NCBI GenBank assembly: GCA_002402125.1 | Contig: NVVG01000001.1 | Span: 1 to 5,220 of the forward strand | Length of the DNA stretch: 5,220 nucleotides | Direction of reading: 5' to 3' | Source: Moraxellaceae bacterium | GTDB taxonomy: Bacteria > Pseudomonadota > Gammaproteobacteria > Pseudomonadales > Ketobacteraceae | In this document: positions 1-5,220 of the stretch, piece by piece | Numbering within the stretch: the stretch's first letter is position 1 | How the letters are laid out: each line of letters starts with the position of its first letter | Notes under the pieces: model-generated | The model's database searches: none | The model's input: the letters and a program-made list of their open reading frames with translations, nothing else | Told to the model about the DNA's origin: nothing | Position numbers and translations under genes: made by a program

Positions 1-268
1 CAAGTTAGTTAGTGCCCGTCCAGAAACAGCTATTTTTACTTGAATGTCGCAAAGTTAAGAAACAGTTAGTTAGCAAATTCAAGCATTTAGCAGGGCAGTA
101 ATCCGCTCGATTTTAGTTTCCGGATAAGAACTAGTTAGTTCCTGTCCAGAAATGGGCAAATCCGACTGAATGTAGCAGAACTAAATGTCAGTTGGTTAAT
201 AATATCAGGCGTCTACAAAGGACGTAACACGCTCAATCTTAGTTTTTGGATGGGCACAAATTAGTTTG
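1..268. repeat. Two-copy degenerate 126-bp tandem repeat with inverted-repeat ends
   Basis: This stretch has no open frame: stops are frequent on both strands. Positions 4-126 align without any gap to 130-252; by hand count about 80 of 123 positions match. The best conserved blocks are TAGTTAGT, GTCCAGAAA (18-26 and 144-152), TGAATGT (41-47 and 167-173), and GCTC.AT.TTAGTTT (105-119 and 231-245). Each unit starts with a GTCCAGAAA block and ends with its approximate reverse complement (116-131 and 242-257). The outermost arms, 1-27 and 242-268, can pair along 26 of 27 positions if G.U pairs are allowed, with one A/A mismatch at 11/258. The junction also folds: 116-131 pairs with 138-153 around a 6-nt loop, with two mismatches. 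The element ends 10 nt before the flgG Shine-Dalgarno sequence and may start before the window. It could be a pair of MITE-like elements or a structured 5' leader. The repeat itself is clear; its function is unknown. Confidence 0.75.
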
Positions 269-291
269 AAAATATTTGAAAGGATAGACTT

Positions 292-1077
292 ATGTTAGCG
301 GCACTATGGGTAAGCAGAACCGGTCTGGGGGCACAGGATGTGGCCTTATCAACCATAGCTAACAATTTGGCTAATGTTAGTACTATTGGTTTTAAAAAAG
401 ACCGTGCGGTATTTCAGGATTTACTTTATCAGATCCAGCGTCAACCGGGCGCACAAGCATCTCAGGAAACCCAGCTGCCTTCAGGGCTGCAGTTAGGTAC
501 GGGGGTGCGAGCCGCAGGTACGCAAAAGATATTTACGACCGGCAGCTTGCAGGTAACCGATAATGCCCTGGATGTGGCGATAAATGGTCGTGGTTTTTTG
601 CGAATTCTACAGCCAGATGGCACCTTGGCCTATACCCGTGACGGACAATTTCATATTGATGCCAATGGGCAAATCGTTACCGCAAACGGTGATCCTTTGC
701 AGCCGGCTTTAACCATTCCGGATGGTGCGCAGTCAGTTACCATCGGTACTGATGGCACGGTTACCGTGGCCCTCGCAGGTCAGGTTGATCTTACCGGCAT
801 TGGCAATATCCAGTTGGTAGACTTTGTTAATCCCGCCGGCTTACAGTCCAGGGGTGGCAACTTATACCTGGAGACTGCAGCCAGTGGGGCGCCCCAGGAA
901 GGTACGCCAGGACTAAACGGCCTGGGCTCGGTTATTCAAGGATCTCTCGAGAACTCGAATGTGAGTGTAGTAGAAGAGTTGGTGAGCATGATTGCGACCC
1001 AGCGTGCTTATGAGATGAATTCCAAAGTGGTCTCCACTGCAGATCAGATGTTGCAGTTTGTTAGTCAAAATCTTTAG
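292..1077 (+). CDS. flgG: Flagellar basal-body distal rod protein FlgG
   Basis: FlgG builds the distal rod, the drive shaft running from the proximal rod through the P and L rings to the hook; it is exported by the flagellar type III apparatus and has no cleaved signal peptide. The 261-aa length is normal for the family. The N-terminal rod signature NNLANVSTIGFKK lies at residues 24-36, followed by the FlgG-type region QPGAQASQETQLPSG (51-65). The middle D1-like domain includes DVAINGRGF (94-102) and YTRDGQF (114-120). The C-terminal coiled-coil segment, rich in the family pattern NSNVSVVEELVSMIATQRAYE, spans about 221-241 and continues to DQML (251-254). The ATG start has a good AAAGGA site 7 nt upstream. 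The gene is preceded by a repeat-rich region rather than directly by flgF, and separated from flgH by 211 bp, so it may be transcribed apart from its neighbours. Identification is secure. Confidence 0.98.
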   Translation: MLAALWVSRTGLGAQDVALSTIANNLANVSTIGFKKDRAVFQDLLYQIQRQPGAQASQETQLPSGLQLGTGVRAAGTQKIFTTGSLQVTDNALDVAINGRGFLRILQPDGTLAYTRDGQFHIDANGQIVTANGDPLQPALTIPDGAQSVTIGTDGTVTVALAGQVDLTGIGNIQLVDFVNPAGLQSRGGNLYLETAASGAPQEGTPGLNGLGSVIQGSLENSNVSVVEELVSMIATQRAYEMNSKVVSTADQMLQFVSQNL

Positions 1078-1111
1078 ATAAAATCTTTAGTCAAAATTCT
1101 AGTCAAAGCGC
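1062..1111 (+). repeat. Four 12-13 bp tandem repeats across the flgG stop codon
   Basis: Four consecutive units can be read: TAGTCAAAATCTT (1062-1074), TAGATAAAATCTT (1075-1087), TAGTCAAAATTC (1088-1099) and TAGTCAAAGCGC (1100-1111). The first unit encodes the last residues of FlgG, and the TAG opening the second unit (1075-1077) is the flgG stop. Such an array is consistent with slippage. The repeated GTCAAA core lies roughly 95-135 bp upstream of the sigma-54 promoter candidate at 1198-1214, a distance usual for activator-binding sites. The GTCAA half-site is reminiscent of FleQ-type sites, but no full palindrome is present, so that role is only a guess. Confidence 0.6.
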
Positions 1112-1149
1112 TAAATCGCATTCGCCTGTTTATTTCAGAGATTTATTGA

Positions 1150-1182
1150 AGGGATCCTTTGCTGTTCTTGTGAAGGATCTCT
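1150..1182 (+). other. Imperfect hairpin in the flgG-flgH gap
   Basis: GATCCTT (1153-1159) is followed by its exact reverse complement AAGGATC (1173-1179). Pairing extends outward through 1150-1152 with 1180-1182 and inward through a T-G pair, giving about 11 bp around an 11-nt loop. Neither strand shows a U-run directly after the stem, so it is not a canonical intrinsic terminator. It sits just upstream of the sigma-54 promoter candidate and could be a dyad operator, a transcript-end or processing structure, or chance. Confidence 0.4.
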
Positions 1183-1197
1183 CCTCAAAACTAAAAG

Positions 1198-1214
1198 CTG
1201 GCCCGAATCCTGCA
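1198..1214 (+). promoter_or_regulatory. Sigma-54 (RpoN) -24/-12 promoter candidate for flgHIJ
   Basis: The 17-mer CTGGCCCGAATCCTGCA matches the RpoN consensus YTGGCACGRNNNTTGCW at all but two positions: C for A within GGCAC, and C for the first T of TTGC. The invariant GG (1200-1201) and GC (1212-1213) are separated by exactly 10 nt. Transcription would begin near 1225, leaving a leader of about 64 nt before the flgH GTG. In polarly flagellated gammaproteobacteria such as Pseudomonas and Vibrio, basal-body operons are class II/III genes driven by RpoN with FleQ/FlrA or FleR/FlrC activators, so the context fits. It also explains the long flgG-flgH gap. No start site has been mapped, so this stays a prediction. 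Confidence 0.65.
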
Positions 1215-1237
1215 ATCTTTAAGATTATACAAAGAAA

Positions 1238-1254
1238 GCGGCAACTTTTGTCGC
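1238..1254 (+). other. Small hairpin in the flgH leader
   Basis: GCGGCA (1238-1243) can pair with TGTCGC (1249-1254), including one G.U pair, around a 5-nt loop. A T-rich stretch begins 6 nt later (1261-1270). The stem is short and the T-run is displaced, so a terminator or attenuator in the flgH leader is possible but weakly supported. Confidence 0.2.
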
Positions 1255-1288
1255 ATCACATTTTTGTTTTGGTCTAAAGGATATACCT

Positions 1289-1984
1289 GTGAAGATAATC
1301 AAAATTGCCTCAATGCTCTCAGTGCTCTGCATTCTCTTAAGTCTGGGTGCTTGCGCCGGTCTTCAGGATGCCACCATGAACGATCCTCTTTATGCGCCAA
1401 AATATCCGCATATTAAAACACCCAAACCAGATTCTGCCGGCAGTCTGTTTTCCAGTAATGGCTACCAGCCTTTATTTAACGATACCGTAGCAAAAAGGGT
1501 GGGCGATATTATCAATGTGCGCCTAAATGAAAGCACAGTGTCTAAAAAATCTGCGAGCACCAATATCAAGAAAGATACTTCAAATAAGATGAACGGAAGC
1601 ATTGTGTTAGGTAAAGAGATCCTGGGTTTGGGTAACGCTGCCGGTGAAATTACCAATCTAGGCTCAGAAGGCGAATTTACCGGTAGTGCTGGCAGTGATC
1701 AAAGCAATAGTTTGCAAGGTAATATCGCAGTGACTATCGCTGAAGTGTTGCCTAACGGTAGTTTTGTGGTGCGAGGTGAGAAGTGGATGAAGCTAAATCA
1801 GGGTGATGAGTATATTCGTATCACTGGTATGATTAGACCCGTTGATATTGATGCCACCAATACCATTGACTCGACCAAAATTGCCAATGCCAGAATCACC
1901 TATGGCGGTCGTGGCGCGGTAGCTGACAGTAATCGAATTGGCTGGTTGGCCAGATTTTTTAATAGCCCCAAGTTTGGTTATTAA
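1289..1984 (+). CDS. flgH: Flagellar L-ring lipoprotein FlgH
   Basis: FlgH assembles into the L ring in the outer membrane, the bushing around the distal rod. The product is 231 aa, the usual size. It begins with a lipoprotein signal peptide: basic MKIIK, a hydrophobic core, and the lipobox LGAC at residues 19-22, predicting lipidation of Cys22 by Lgt and cleavage by LspA. Family regions follow: LFNDTVAKRVGDIINVRLNE (62-81), then NGSFVVRGEKWMKLN (156-170), YIRITGMIRPVDI (175-187) and the C-terminal ITYGGRG...IGWLARFF (203-224). The start is GTG, chosen because AAAGGA lies 7 nt upstream and the signal peptide begins exactly there. A sigma-54 promoter candidate lies 75-91 bp upstream. flgI follows after 32 bp. 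Identification is secure. Confidence 0.97.
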   Translation: MKIIKIASMLSVLCILLSLGACAGLQDATMNDPLYAPKYPHIKTPKPDSAGSLFSSNGYQPLFNDTVAKRVGDIINVRLNESTVSKKSASTNIKKDTSNKMNGSIVLGKEILGLGNAAGEITNLGSEGEFTGSAGSDQSNSLQGNIAVTIAEVLPNGSFVVRGEKWMKLNQGDEYIRITGMIRPVDIDATNTIDSTKIANARITYGGRGAVADSNRIGWLARFFNSPKFGY

Positions 1985-2016
1985 GCCCGTTTTGACCTGA
2001 ATCAAGGATATTTACC

Positions 2017-3120
2017 GTGAAAAAAACTCGTTTATTTGCATTGGTTTTGATCAGCTTTTTGGTTTTGCCGGCATATGCCCAGAGATTAAAGGATATGGCG
2101 GCTATTGCTGGTGTGCGAAGTAATCAGCTGGTGGGCTACGGACTGGTAGTTGGCCTCGATGGTACGGGTGATCAAACGACACAGACACCCTTCACGGTGC
2201 AAACTTTTAACAACATGATGAAGCGATTTGGTATTACACCGGTTCCGGGTGTCACACCACAATTAAAGAATGTCGCATCGGTGGCTATTCATGCGACTTT
2301 GCCTGCTTTTGCTAAGCCTGGATTTGCAATCGATATCACGGTTTCATCCATTGGTAATGCAAAGAGTCTACGAGGTGGGAGTTTGCTGGTGACGCCCCTT
2401 AAAGGAATTGATGGCATCGTCTACGCCATTGCCCAGGGCAGTTTAGTTGTCGGTGGTTTTGGTGCCGAAGGCGCTGATGGATCATCCATTACGGTGAATG
2501 TGCCCAGTGTCGGACGCATACCCAATGGTGCAATGATTGAACGCATTGCACCTTCAGGTTTTATGCAGGGTGATCTTGTTTTCAATTTGCATCAACCTGA
2601 CTTTACCACGGCGAAACGCATCTCAGACACGATTAACGATTTGTTGGGTCCAGACGTCGCCTATGCCATGGATGGCGGTTCTATCAGGGTTTCTGCGCCT
2701 TTAAGTGCACATGAACGGGTTTCTTATCTTTCCGTATTAGAAAACCTCACGATAGAAGCGGGCGAGACACCCGCTCGGGTCGTGATTAACTCTCGAACCG
2801 GCACCATTATTATTAGTAAGCATGTTGAAGTGGCAGCAGTTGCCGTGACCCACGGCAGCTTGACAGTAACGGTATCTGAGGATGCAGAAGCGAGTCAGCC
2901 CGGCGCCTTTGCGGAGGGTGGTGAGACGGTTGTTGTGCCGCGCTCCAATATTGATATCACCCAGGAAAATAATCGCATGTTTGAATTTAAGGCTGGTGTG
3001 TCGCTTGAGGAGATTGTGTCTGCCGTCAATCAGGTGGGCGCCGCCCCGGGGGATTTAATGGCAATACTGGAAGGGCTAAAACAAGCCGGTGCGCTTAAAG
3101 CAGAACTTGTGGTTATTTAA
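2017..3120 (+). CDS. flgI: Flagellar P-ring protein FlgI
   Basis: FlgI is secreted through Sec to the periplasm and polymerises into the P ring in the peptidoglycan layer around the rod; its assembly normally needs the chaperone FlgA, not in this window. The 367-aa length is typical. A Sec signal peptide is evident: MKKTRLF, a hydrophobic stretch, and a cleavage site after the AYA at residues 19-21, leaving mature QRLKD. Strong family motifs are [20 protein letters not shown] (32-51), [10 protein letters not shown] (64-73), [13 protein letters not shown] (118-130) and the C-terminal stretch [20 protein letters not shown] leading to the end ...LVVI. The start is GTG with AAGGA 8 nt upstream, in a leader very similar to that of flgH. 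The stop is only 2 nt before the flgJ ATG, so the two are almost certainly co-translated from one transcript. Confidence 0.98.
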   Translation: MKKTRLFALVLISFLVLPAYAQRLKDMAAIAGVRSNQLVGYGLVVGLDGTGDQTTQTPFTVQTFNNMMKRFGITPVPGVTPQLKNVASVAIHATLPAFAKPGFAIDITVSSIGNAKSLRGGSLLVTPLKGIDGIVYAIAQGSLVVGGFGAEGADGSSITVNVPSVGRIPNGAMIERIAPSGFMQGDLVFNLHQPDFTTAKRISDTINDLLGPDVAYAMDGGSIRVSAPLSAHERVSYLSVLENLTIEAGETPARVVINSRTGTIIISKHVEVAAVAVTHGSLTVTVSEDAEASQPGAFAEGGETVVVPRSNIDITQENNRMFEFKAGVSLEEIVSAVNQVGAAPGDLMAILEGLKQAGALKAELVVI

Positions 3121-3122
3121 AA

Positions 3123-3452
3123 ATGAATGTATCCCCTGCCAATCAATTTAACCTGGCTCACAGTTTTTCCCAGGCTTCTGATTTTCAAAATCTGGCTGGT
3201 TTGCAACTCGCTAGTGCCAATCTGGATGAAAGTGATTCAGCTGAGCTTGAGCAAGTGGCCAAAAAGTTCGAATCCTTGTTTATGCACATGATGCTGAAGT
3301 CCATGCGCAAAGCGAATCGCTCTTTTAGTGAAGGTAATTATTTCGATAGCTTTGAATCCAAAATGTATGAGGATATGTTGGATGAGAAACTCAGTACTCA
3401 TTTAACTCAGTCGCATTCGATTGGTATTGCAGAATCGTTCACGCTTGAATGA
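3123..3452 (+). CDS. flgJ: Single-domain FlgJ, rod-binding/rod-cap protein
   Basis: The 109-aa product matches the N-terminal rod-binding domain of FlgJ, which caps and scaffolds the growing rod in the periplasm. Residues 1-38 look disordered; the domain core runs from about 39 to 106, with VAKKFESLFMHMMLKSMRKA (45-64), the YFDSFESKMYEDMLDEKLS block (73-91) and SIGIAESF (99-106), equivalent to the family's GLGLAD-type ending. Enterobacterial and Pseudomonas FlgJ are about 300-400 aa because a glucosaminidase-type peptidoglycan hydrolase is fused behind this domain. That domain is wholly absent, although the stop lies about 97 bp before the IS, so the IS itself did not remove it. Single-domain FlgJ exists in alpha- and epsilonproteobacteria and relies on a separate hydrolase. 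It starts 2 nt after the flgI stop with little Shine-Dalgarno signal, suggesting translational coupling. Confidence 0.9.
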   Translation: MNVSPANQFNLAHSFSQASDFQNLAGLQLASANLDESDSAELEQVAKKFESLFMHMMLKSMRKANRSFSEGNYFDSFESKMYEDMLDEKLSTHLTQSHSIGIAESFTLE

Positions 3453-3591
3453 GCTGTACCGTAACCATAAAAACTCGACGTATTATTGGCTTATTTTTTT
3501 AGTGCTTGGCTTGTTGGTGGTCACGTTTTTTGACCTGTCTATATTTGCGATCAACGGTATCCGGTCATTTAGAAGTACTTTAGTAGTTTAG
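3445..3591 (+). pseudogene. Possible 5' fragment of a membrane-anchored protein, cut by the IS
   Basis: In the third frame a TTG codon overlapping the last 8 nt of flgJ opens a 48-codon frame. It begins with a short basic segment (R6, H8, K9) and then one clear hydrophobic helix, YYWLIFLVLGLLVVTFF (13-29), the layout of an N-terminal membrane anchor with the rest in the periplasm. Host DNA supplies only about 34 codons; from 3549 on the frame is inside the IS end and stops at 3589-3591. The overlap with flgJ fits an operon member. The start is uncertain because there is no clear ribosome binding site, and an alternative ATG at 3449 in another frame gives only 17 codons. I do not recognise the family. 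It could have been the separate hydrolase that a single-domain FlgJ would need, but nothing in the fragment shows that. Confidence 0.35.
3549..3565 (+). repeat. IS left terminal inverted repeat
   Basis: GATCAACGGTATCCGGT, an exact reverse complement of 5076-5092. It is the transposase binding and cleavage end on the flgJ side, 3 nt beyond the transposase stop codon. Confidence 0.88.
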
Positions 3592-4873
3592 GCTTTAGCT
3601 GGCTCTCGTAAAGCTGCTCAGAGGGTTTTTTCATGAAACATGACTTTAGAAACCTCAAAACCTGCTTGCTGATTTTTGATGTGTTTTTGTAAAACAGAAA
3701 ATGCCAAGGCACTGTTGTTCGGTCACTTCCAGGCTGGCGGGAATTTAGTAGTTTATCATTAAATCGATTCTCTTGTTTTTTTAGCGACTTCTCATCAAAA
3801 ATTCCCCAGTCAGACATATGCTTATTCACAAAAATAGCGACTAATATTGAAGTTATAACAGCAAGAAATGTTTGGTTCCTTAAAGCTGTTTTTGAATTGC
3901 CCCATGCTTTTAGCTGAGAAAAATCATTCTTCCATGTATCAAAGCACTTCTCTTCATCCCAGCGGCGAAGATATAGGAACGCGACAACCCCAGGCTCCAA
4001 ATCGAAATTATTTGTCAGGTACCTATACTCTTGACCTTCAGGCGTGCGGTAAGTGACTAAACGCCAAACCTTGTTGCTAGCTTTAAGTTTCACCGTCTCA
4101 TCCGCAATTATTCCTTCGTTTTGAAGTAAAGGACGAATTTTATTTTTTTCTGATTCTTCAATCACCATATTGATCTTATAACGGGTTATAACTTCAATTT
4201 CTCTGGAGCTTTTAACACTATCCCAGAAGGGGCAGTCAACTAACCCTCTATCAGCTATAACTAATGCGCCGGTATCATAAAAAATACCGCGCCGATCTAA
4301 AACTTGACTTTTTAATATTGAAATCTCGTGCTTACTGCTTATTTCAATATAGGCGTTTATCGGTATTCCCAGTCTCACGTCGAAACAAGGCAATAAACAA
4401 TGTCCTTTTGGGCTATGAGATCCACCGTCTTTCTTCGTTTTTTTCTTGAAATGACAACTTTCAATTTGGTAAGTCCCGTCAAAAGCATACACTGAGCGGC
4501 TCGCTAAGCCCGGCACGCCAGACAAGCGATCAGGTAAATTTAATTTTGCACTTTCCACCAATGCAGGTAAAATGTCCTGCAATACTTCAAATCTATCGCT
4601 TGAGTGCAGAGCATCAGACCAAGTGGATCGCGCTAGAGGGTAATTTTTATGTTCTGTGATATGTTGTAATTCTTGCAGGTACTCATTAGATGTTTTAGTG
4701 CCCTTTAGGTGACGCAAAAATCCGAACATGAAAAATAACGGCATTGTTAGTATTGGATAATTTTTGGTGTATCGGGTAGAGCTCAATATGTTCGATAACG
4801 GTTTTATTAATTCAGACAAAACGGTATTATTCGTTAGCATTCTTTCAAGTTCATTTAGTTCTACTCTAGACAT
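3569..4873 (-). CDS. IS4-family DDE transposase
   Basis: This is the cut-and-paste DDE transposase of the element; it binds the terminal repeats and catalyses excision and strand transfer with an RNase H-like fold. Counting from an upstream in-frame TTG (4885), which gives 438 aa, the catalytic residues are D136 in VYAFDGTY, D212 in VIADRGL, and E312 within the IS4 hallmark Y-x2-R-x3-E-x6-K, seen as Y305, R308, E312, K319 in YLRRWDEEKCFDTWK. A long insert of about 90 residues separates the second Asp and the Glu, as expected for the IS4 insertion domain. I prefer the ATG at 4873 (434 aa) because a GGA lies 7 nt upstream, whereas the TTG has no ribosome binding signal. The frame is intact with all catalytic residues, so it is probably active. 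It looks more A+T-rich than the flagellar genes, as expected for an acquired gene. Confidence 0.95.
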   Translation of the reverse strand: MSRVELNELERMLTNNTVLSELIKPLSNILSSTRYTKNYPILTMPLFFMFGFLRHLKGTKTSNEYLQELQHITEHKNYPLARSTWSDALHSSDRFEVLQDILPALVESAKLNLPDRLSGVPGLASRSVYAFDGTYQIESCHFKKKTKKDGGSHSPKGHCLLPCFDVRLGIPINAYIEISSKHEISILKSQVLDRRGIFYDTGALVIADRGLVDCPFWDSVKSSREIEVITRYKINMVIEESEKNKIRPLLQNEGIIADETVKLKASNKVWRLVTYRTPEGQEYRYLTNNFDLEPGVVAFLYLRRWDEEKCFDTWKNDFSQLKAWGNSKTALRNQTFLAVITSILVAIFVNKHMSDWGIFDEKSLKKQENRFNDKLLNSRQPGSDRTTVPWHFLFYKNTSKISKQVLRFLKSCFMKKPSEQLYESQLKPKLLKYF

Positions 4874-5075
4874 TAAATATTCCAAGGTGGCTGGTTAGTA
4901 AATTTTTTTCGCACACCTGACTGCCAATGTCAACAAGATTTACTCTTTAAAGATGGTTTGTTGTTATTTTGTTAAGTGCCATTATGGCCGCATATTTTCA
5001 AAAATGGAGCTTTCATTCAGCCTGGGCCATTGAGGTCGACCATGGTTAAGTGTTTTAAGCCATTGCCGTACCTTC
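4874..5075 (-). other. Non-coding leader of the IS, transposase promoter side
   Basis: No convincing gene lies here. Read on the - strand, a TTGACA (4928-4933) resembles a -35 box but I see no good -10 at 16-18 nt, so the transposase promoter is not settled. Small symmetric sequences are present: GCCATTATGGC (4978-4988), GGTCGACC (5034-5041), and a bulged stem at 5044-5061 next to the right terminal repeat. GTTAAGTG occurs twice (4971-4978 and 5045-5052), each followed within about 20 nt by a CCATT and GCCG-like stretch, possibly subterminal transposase-binding repeats. Confidence 0.4.
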
Positions 5076-5092
5076 ACCGGATACCGTTGATC
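5076..5092 (-). repeat. IS right terminal inverted repeat
   Basis: ACCGGATACCGTTGATC on the + strand, the exact reverse complement of 3549-3565. It marks the distal end of the element, upstream of the transposase; host sequence resumes at 5093. Confidence 0.88.
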
Positions 5093-5184
5093 TCGGGGTT
5101 AGAATTTGAGTACCATATTTTTATACCAATACACCATAATATTATATGAAAAAGGAAAACTTACCAAAGGAGAGGAGCATATCC

Positions 5185-5220
5185 ATGGCTATCCAATCTG
5201 CCGGCATACTGCTATCAGCC
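5185..5220 (+). CDS. 5' end of an unidentified gene, cut by the window edge
   Basis: ATG at 5185 follows a strong purine-rich AAGGAGAGGAG site (5167-5177) at good spacing, and opens MAIQSAGILLSA before the window ends. An in-frame ATG at 5146 would add 13 residues but has no ribosome binding signal. Twelve residues cannot identify a family. It does not look like FlgK or FlgL, the genes normally found after flgJ. An IQS...LL opening occurs in some IclR-type regulators, but this is too short to rely on. The 92 bp between the IS and this gene are A+T-rich and presumably hold its leader. Confidence 0.55.
   Translation, partial: MAIQSAGILLSA

Larger units (their letters stand above)
3549..5092 (-). 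mobile_element. IS4-family insertion sequence, 1544 bp
   Basis: The element is bounded by perfect 17-bp inverted repeats (3549-3565 and 5076-5092) and carries one long transposase gene on the - strand with the IS4-family signature. Its length and single-gene layout are normal for the family. The transposase stop lies 3 nt inside the left repeat, while the right end has about 200 bp of non-coding leader. It sits directly downstream of flgJ in the opposite orientation. Flanks 5'-TATATTTGC on the left and TCGGGGTTA on the right show no target-site duplication, although IS4-family insertions usually make one. The ends are defined only by where the repeat identity stops, so either edge could move by a base or two. 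Confidence 0.88.

Noticed and set aside
92..107. GG-N10-GC spacing at 93-106 as a sigma-54 promoter for flgG
   Set aside because: The surrounding bases match the RpoN consensus poorly, and the second repeat copy breaks the spacing (220-232).
1..252. 126-bp repeat as a coding repeat of 42 residues, since the period is a multiple of three
   Set aside because: All three forward frames stop early, and TTA/CTA/TCA triplets close the reverse frames.
1462..1656. 64-codon frame on the - strand inside flgH
   Set aside because: Lies wholly antisense to a secure flgH; no ribosome binding site or family features.
1793..2005. 70-codon frame on the - strand over the end of flgH
   Set aside because: Antisense shadow of flgH; its sequence follows from the flgH codons.
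3449..3502. ATG overlapping the flgJ stop (ATGA) as the start of the next gene
   Set aside because: It gives only 17 codons before TAG; the alternative frame from 3445 is longer and encodes a plausible membrane helix.
3868..4056. 62-codon + strand frame within the transposase
   Set aside because: Opposite-strand shadow of the intact transposase; no initiation signal.
4264..4449. 61-codon + strand frame within the transposase
   Set aside because: Also a shadow of the transposase, composition unlike a real gene.
1..5220. CRISPR array, tRNA, rRNA or toxin-antitoxin pair
   Set aside because: No short regularly spaced repeats, no cloverleaf or rRNA-like stretches, and no small paired genes were seen.

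Overview
The window is a piece of a flagellar basal-body gene cluster from a Gram-negative bacterium, interrupted by an insertion sequence. All host genes read on the + strand in the order flgG, flgH, flgI, flgJ: distal rod, outer-membrane L ring, periplasmic P ring, rod-binding/cap protein. L and P rings point to a Gram-negative envelope. The FlgG sequence, including its ...DQMLQFVSQNL C-terminus, resembles the Pseudomonas-type protein, so a gammaproteobacterium near the Pseudomonadales/Cellvibrionales is my best guess; I cannot name a genus.

Layout. 1-291 has no gene. It holds two ungapped copies of a degenerate 126-bp repeat, and its outer edges form a long inverted repeat (1-27 with 242-268) ending just before the flgG ribosome binding site. 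292-1077 is flgG. 1078-1288 is an unusually long gap for this operon. It contains 12-13 bp repeats that begin inside the flgG 3' end, an imperfect hairpin, and a well-matched sigma-54 (-24/-12) promoter candidate at 1198-1214. 1289-3452 is a tight flgH-flgI-flgJ block; flgH and flgI both use GTG starts behind very similar leaders. FlgJ is only 109 aa: it has the rod-binding domain and lacks the peptidoglycan hydrolase domain that gammaproteobacterial FlgJ usually carries.

Overlapping the end of flgJ is a short reading frame with a basic N-terminus and one membrane segment. It runs into an IS4-family element (3549-5092, 1544 bp, perfect 17-bp terminal inverted repeats, transposase on the - strand). 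No target-site duplication is visible, and the sequence right of the element does not continue the interrupted frame. This suggests a rearrangement or deletion at the IS, at the point where flgK would normally follow. The window ends in the first codons of an unidentified + strand gene at 5185.

Functionally, FlgG, FlgH, FlgI and FlgJ together finish the rod and its bushings through peptidoglycan and outer membrane. The sequence suggests flgHIJ can be transcribed from their own RpoN-type promoter, separately from flgG, and that flgG translation or transcription may be affected by the structured repeat element in front of it.
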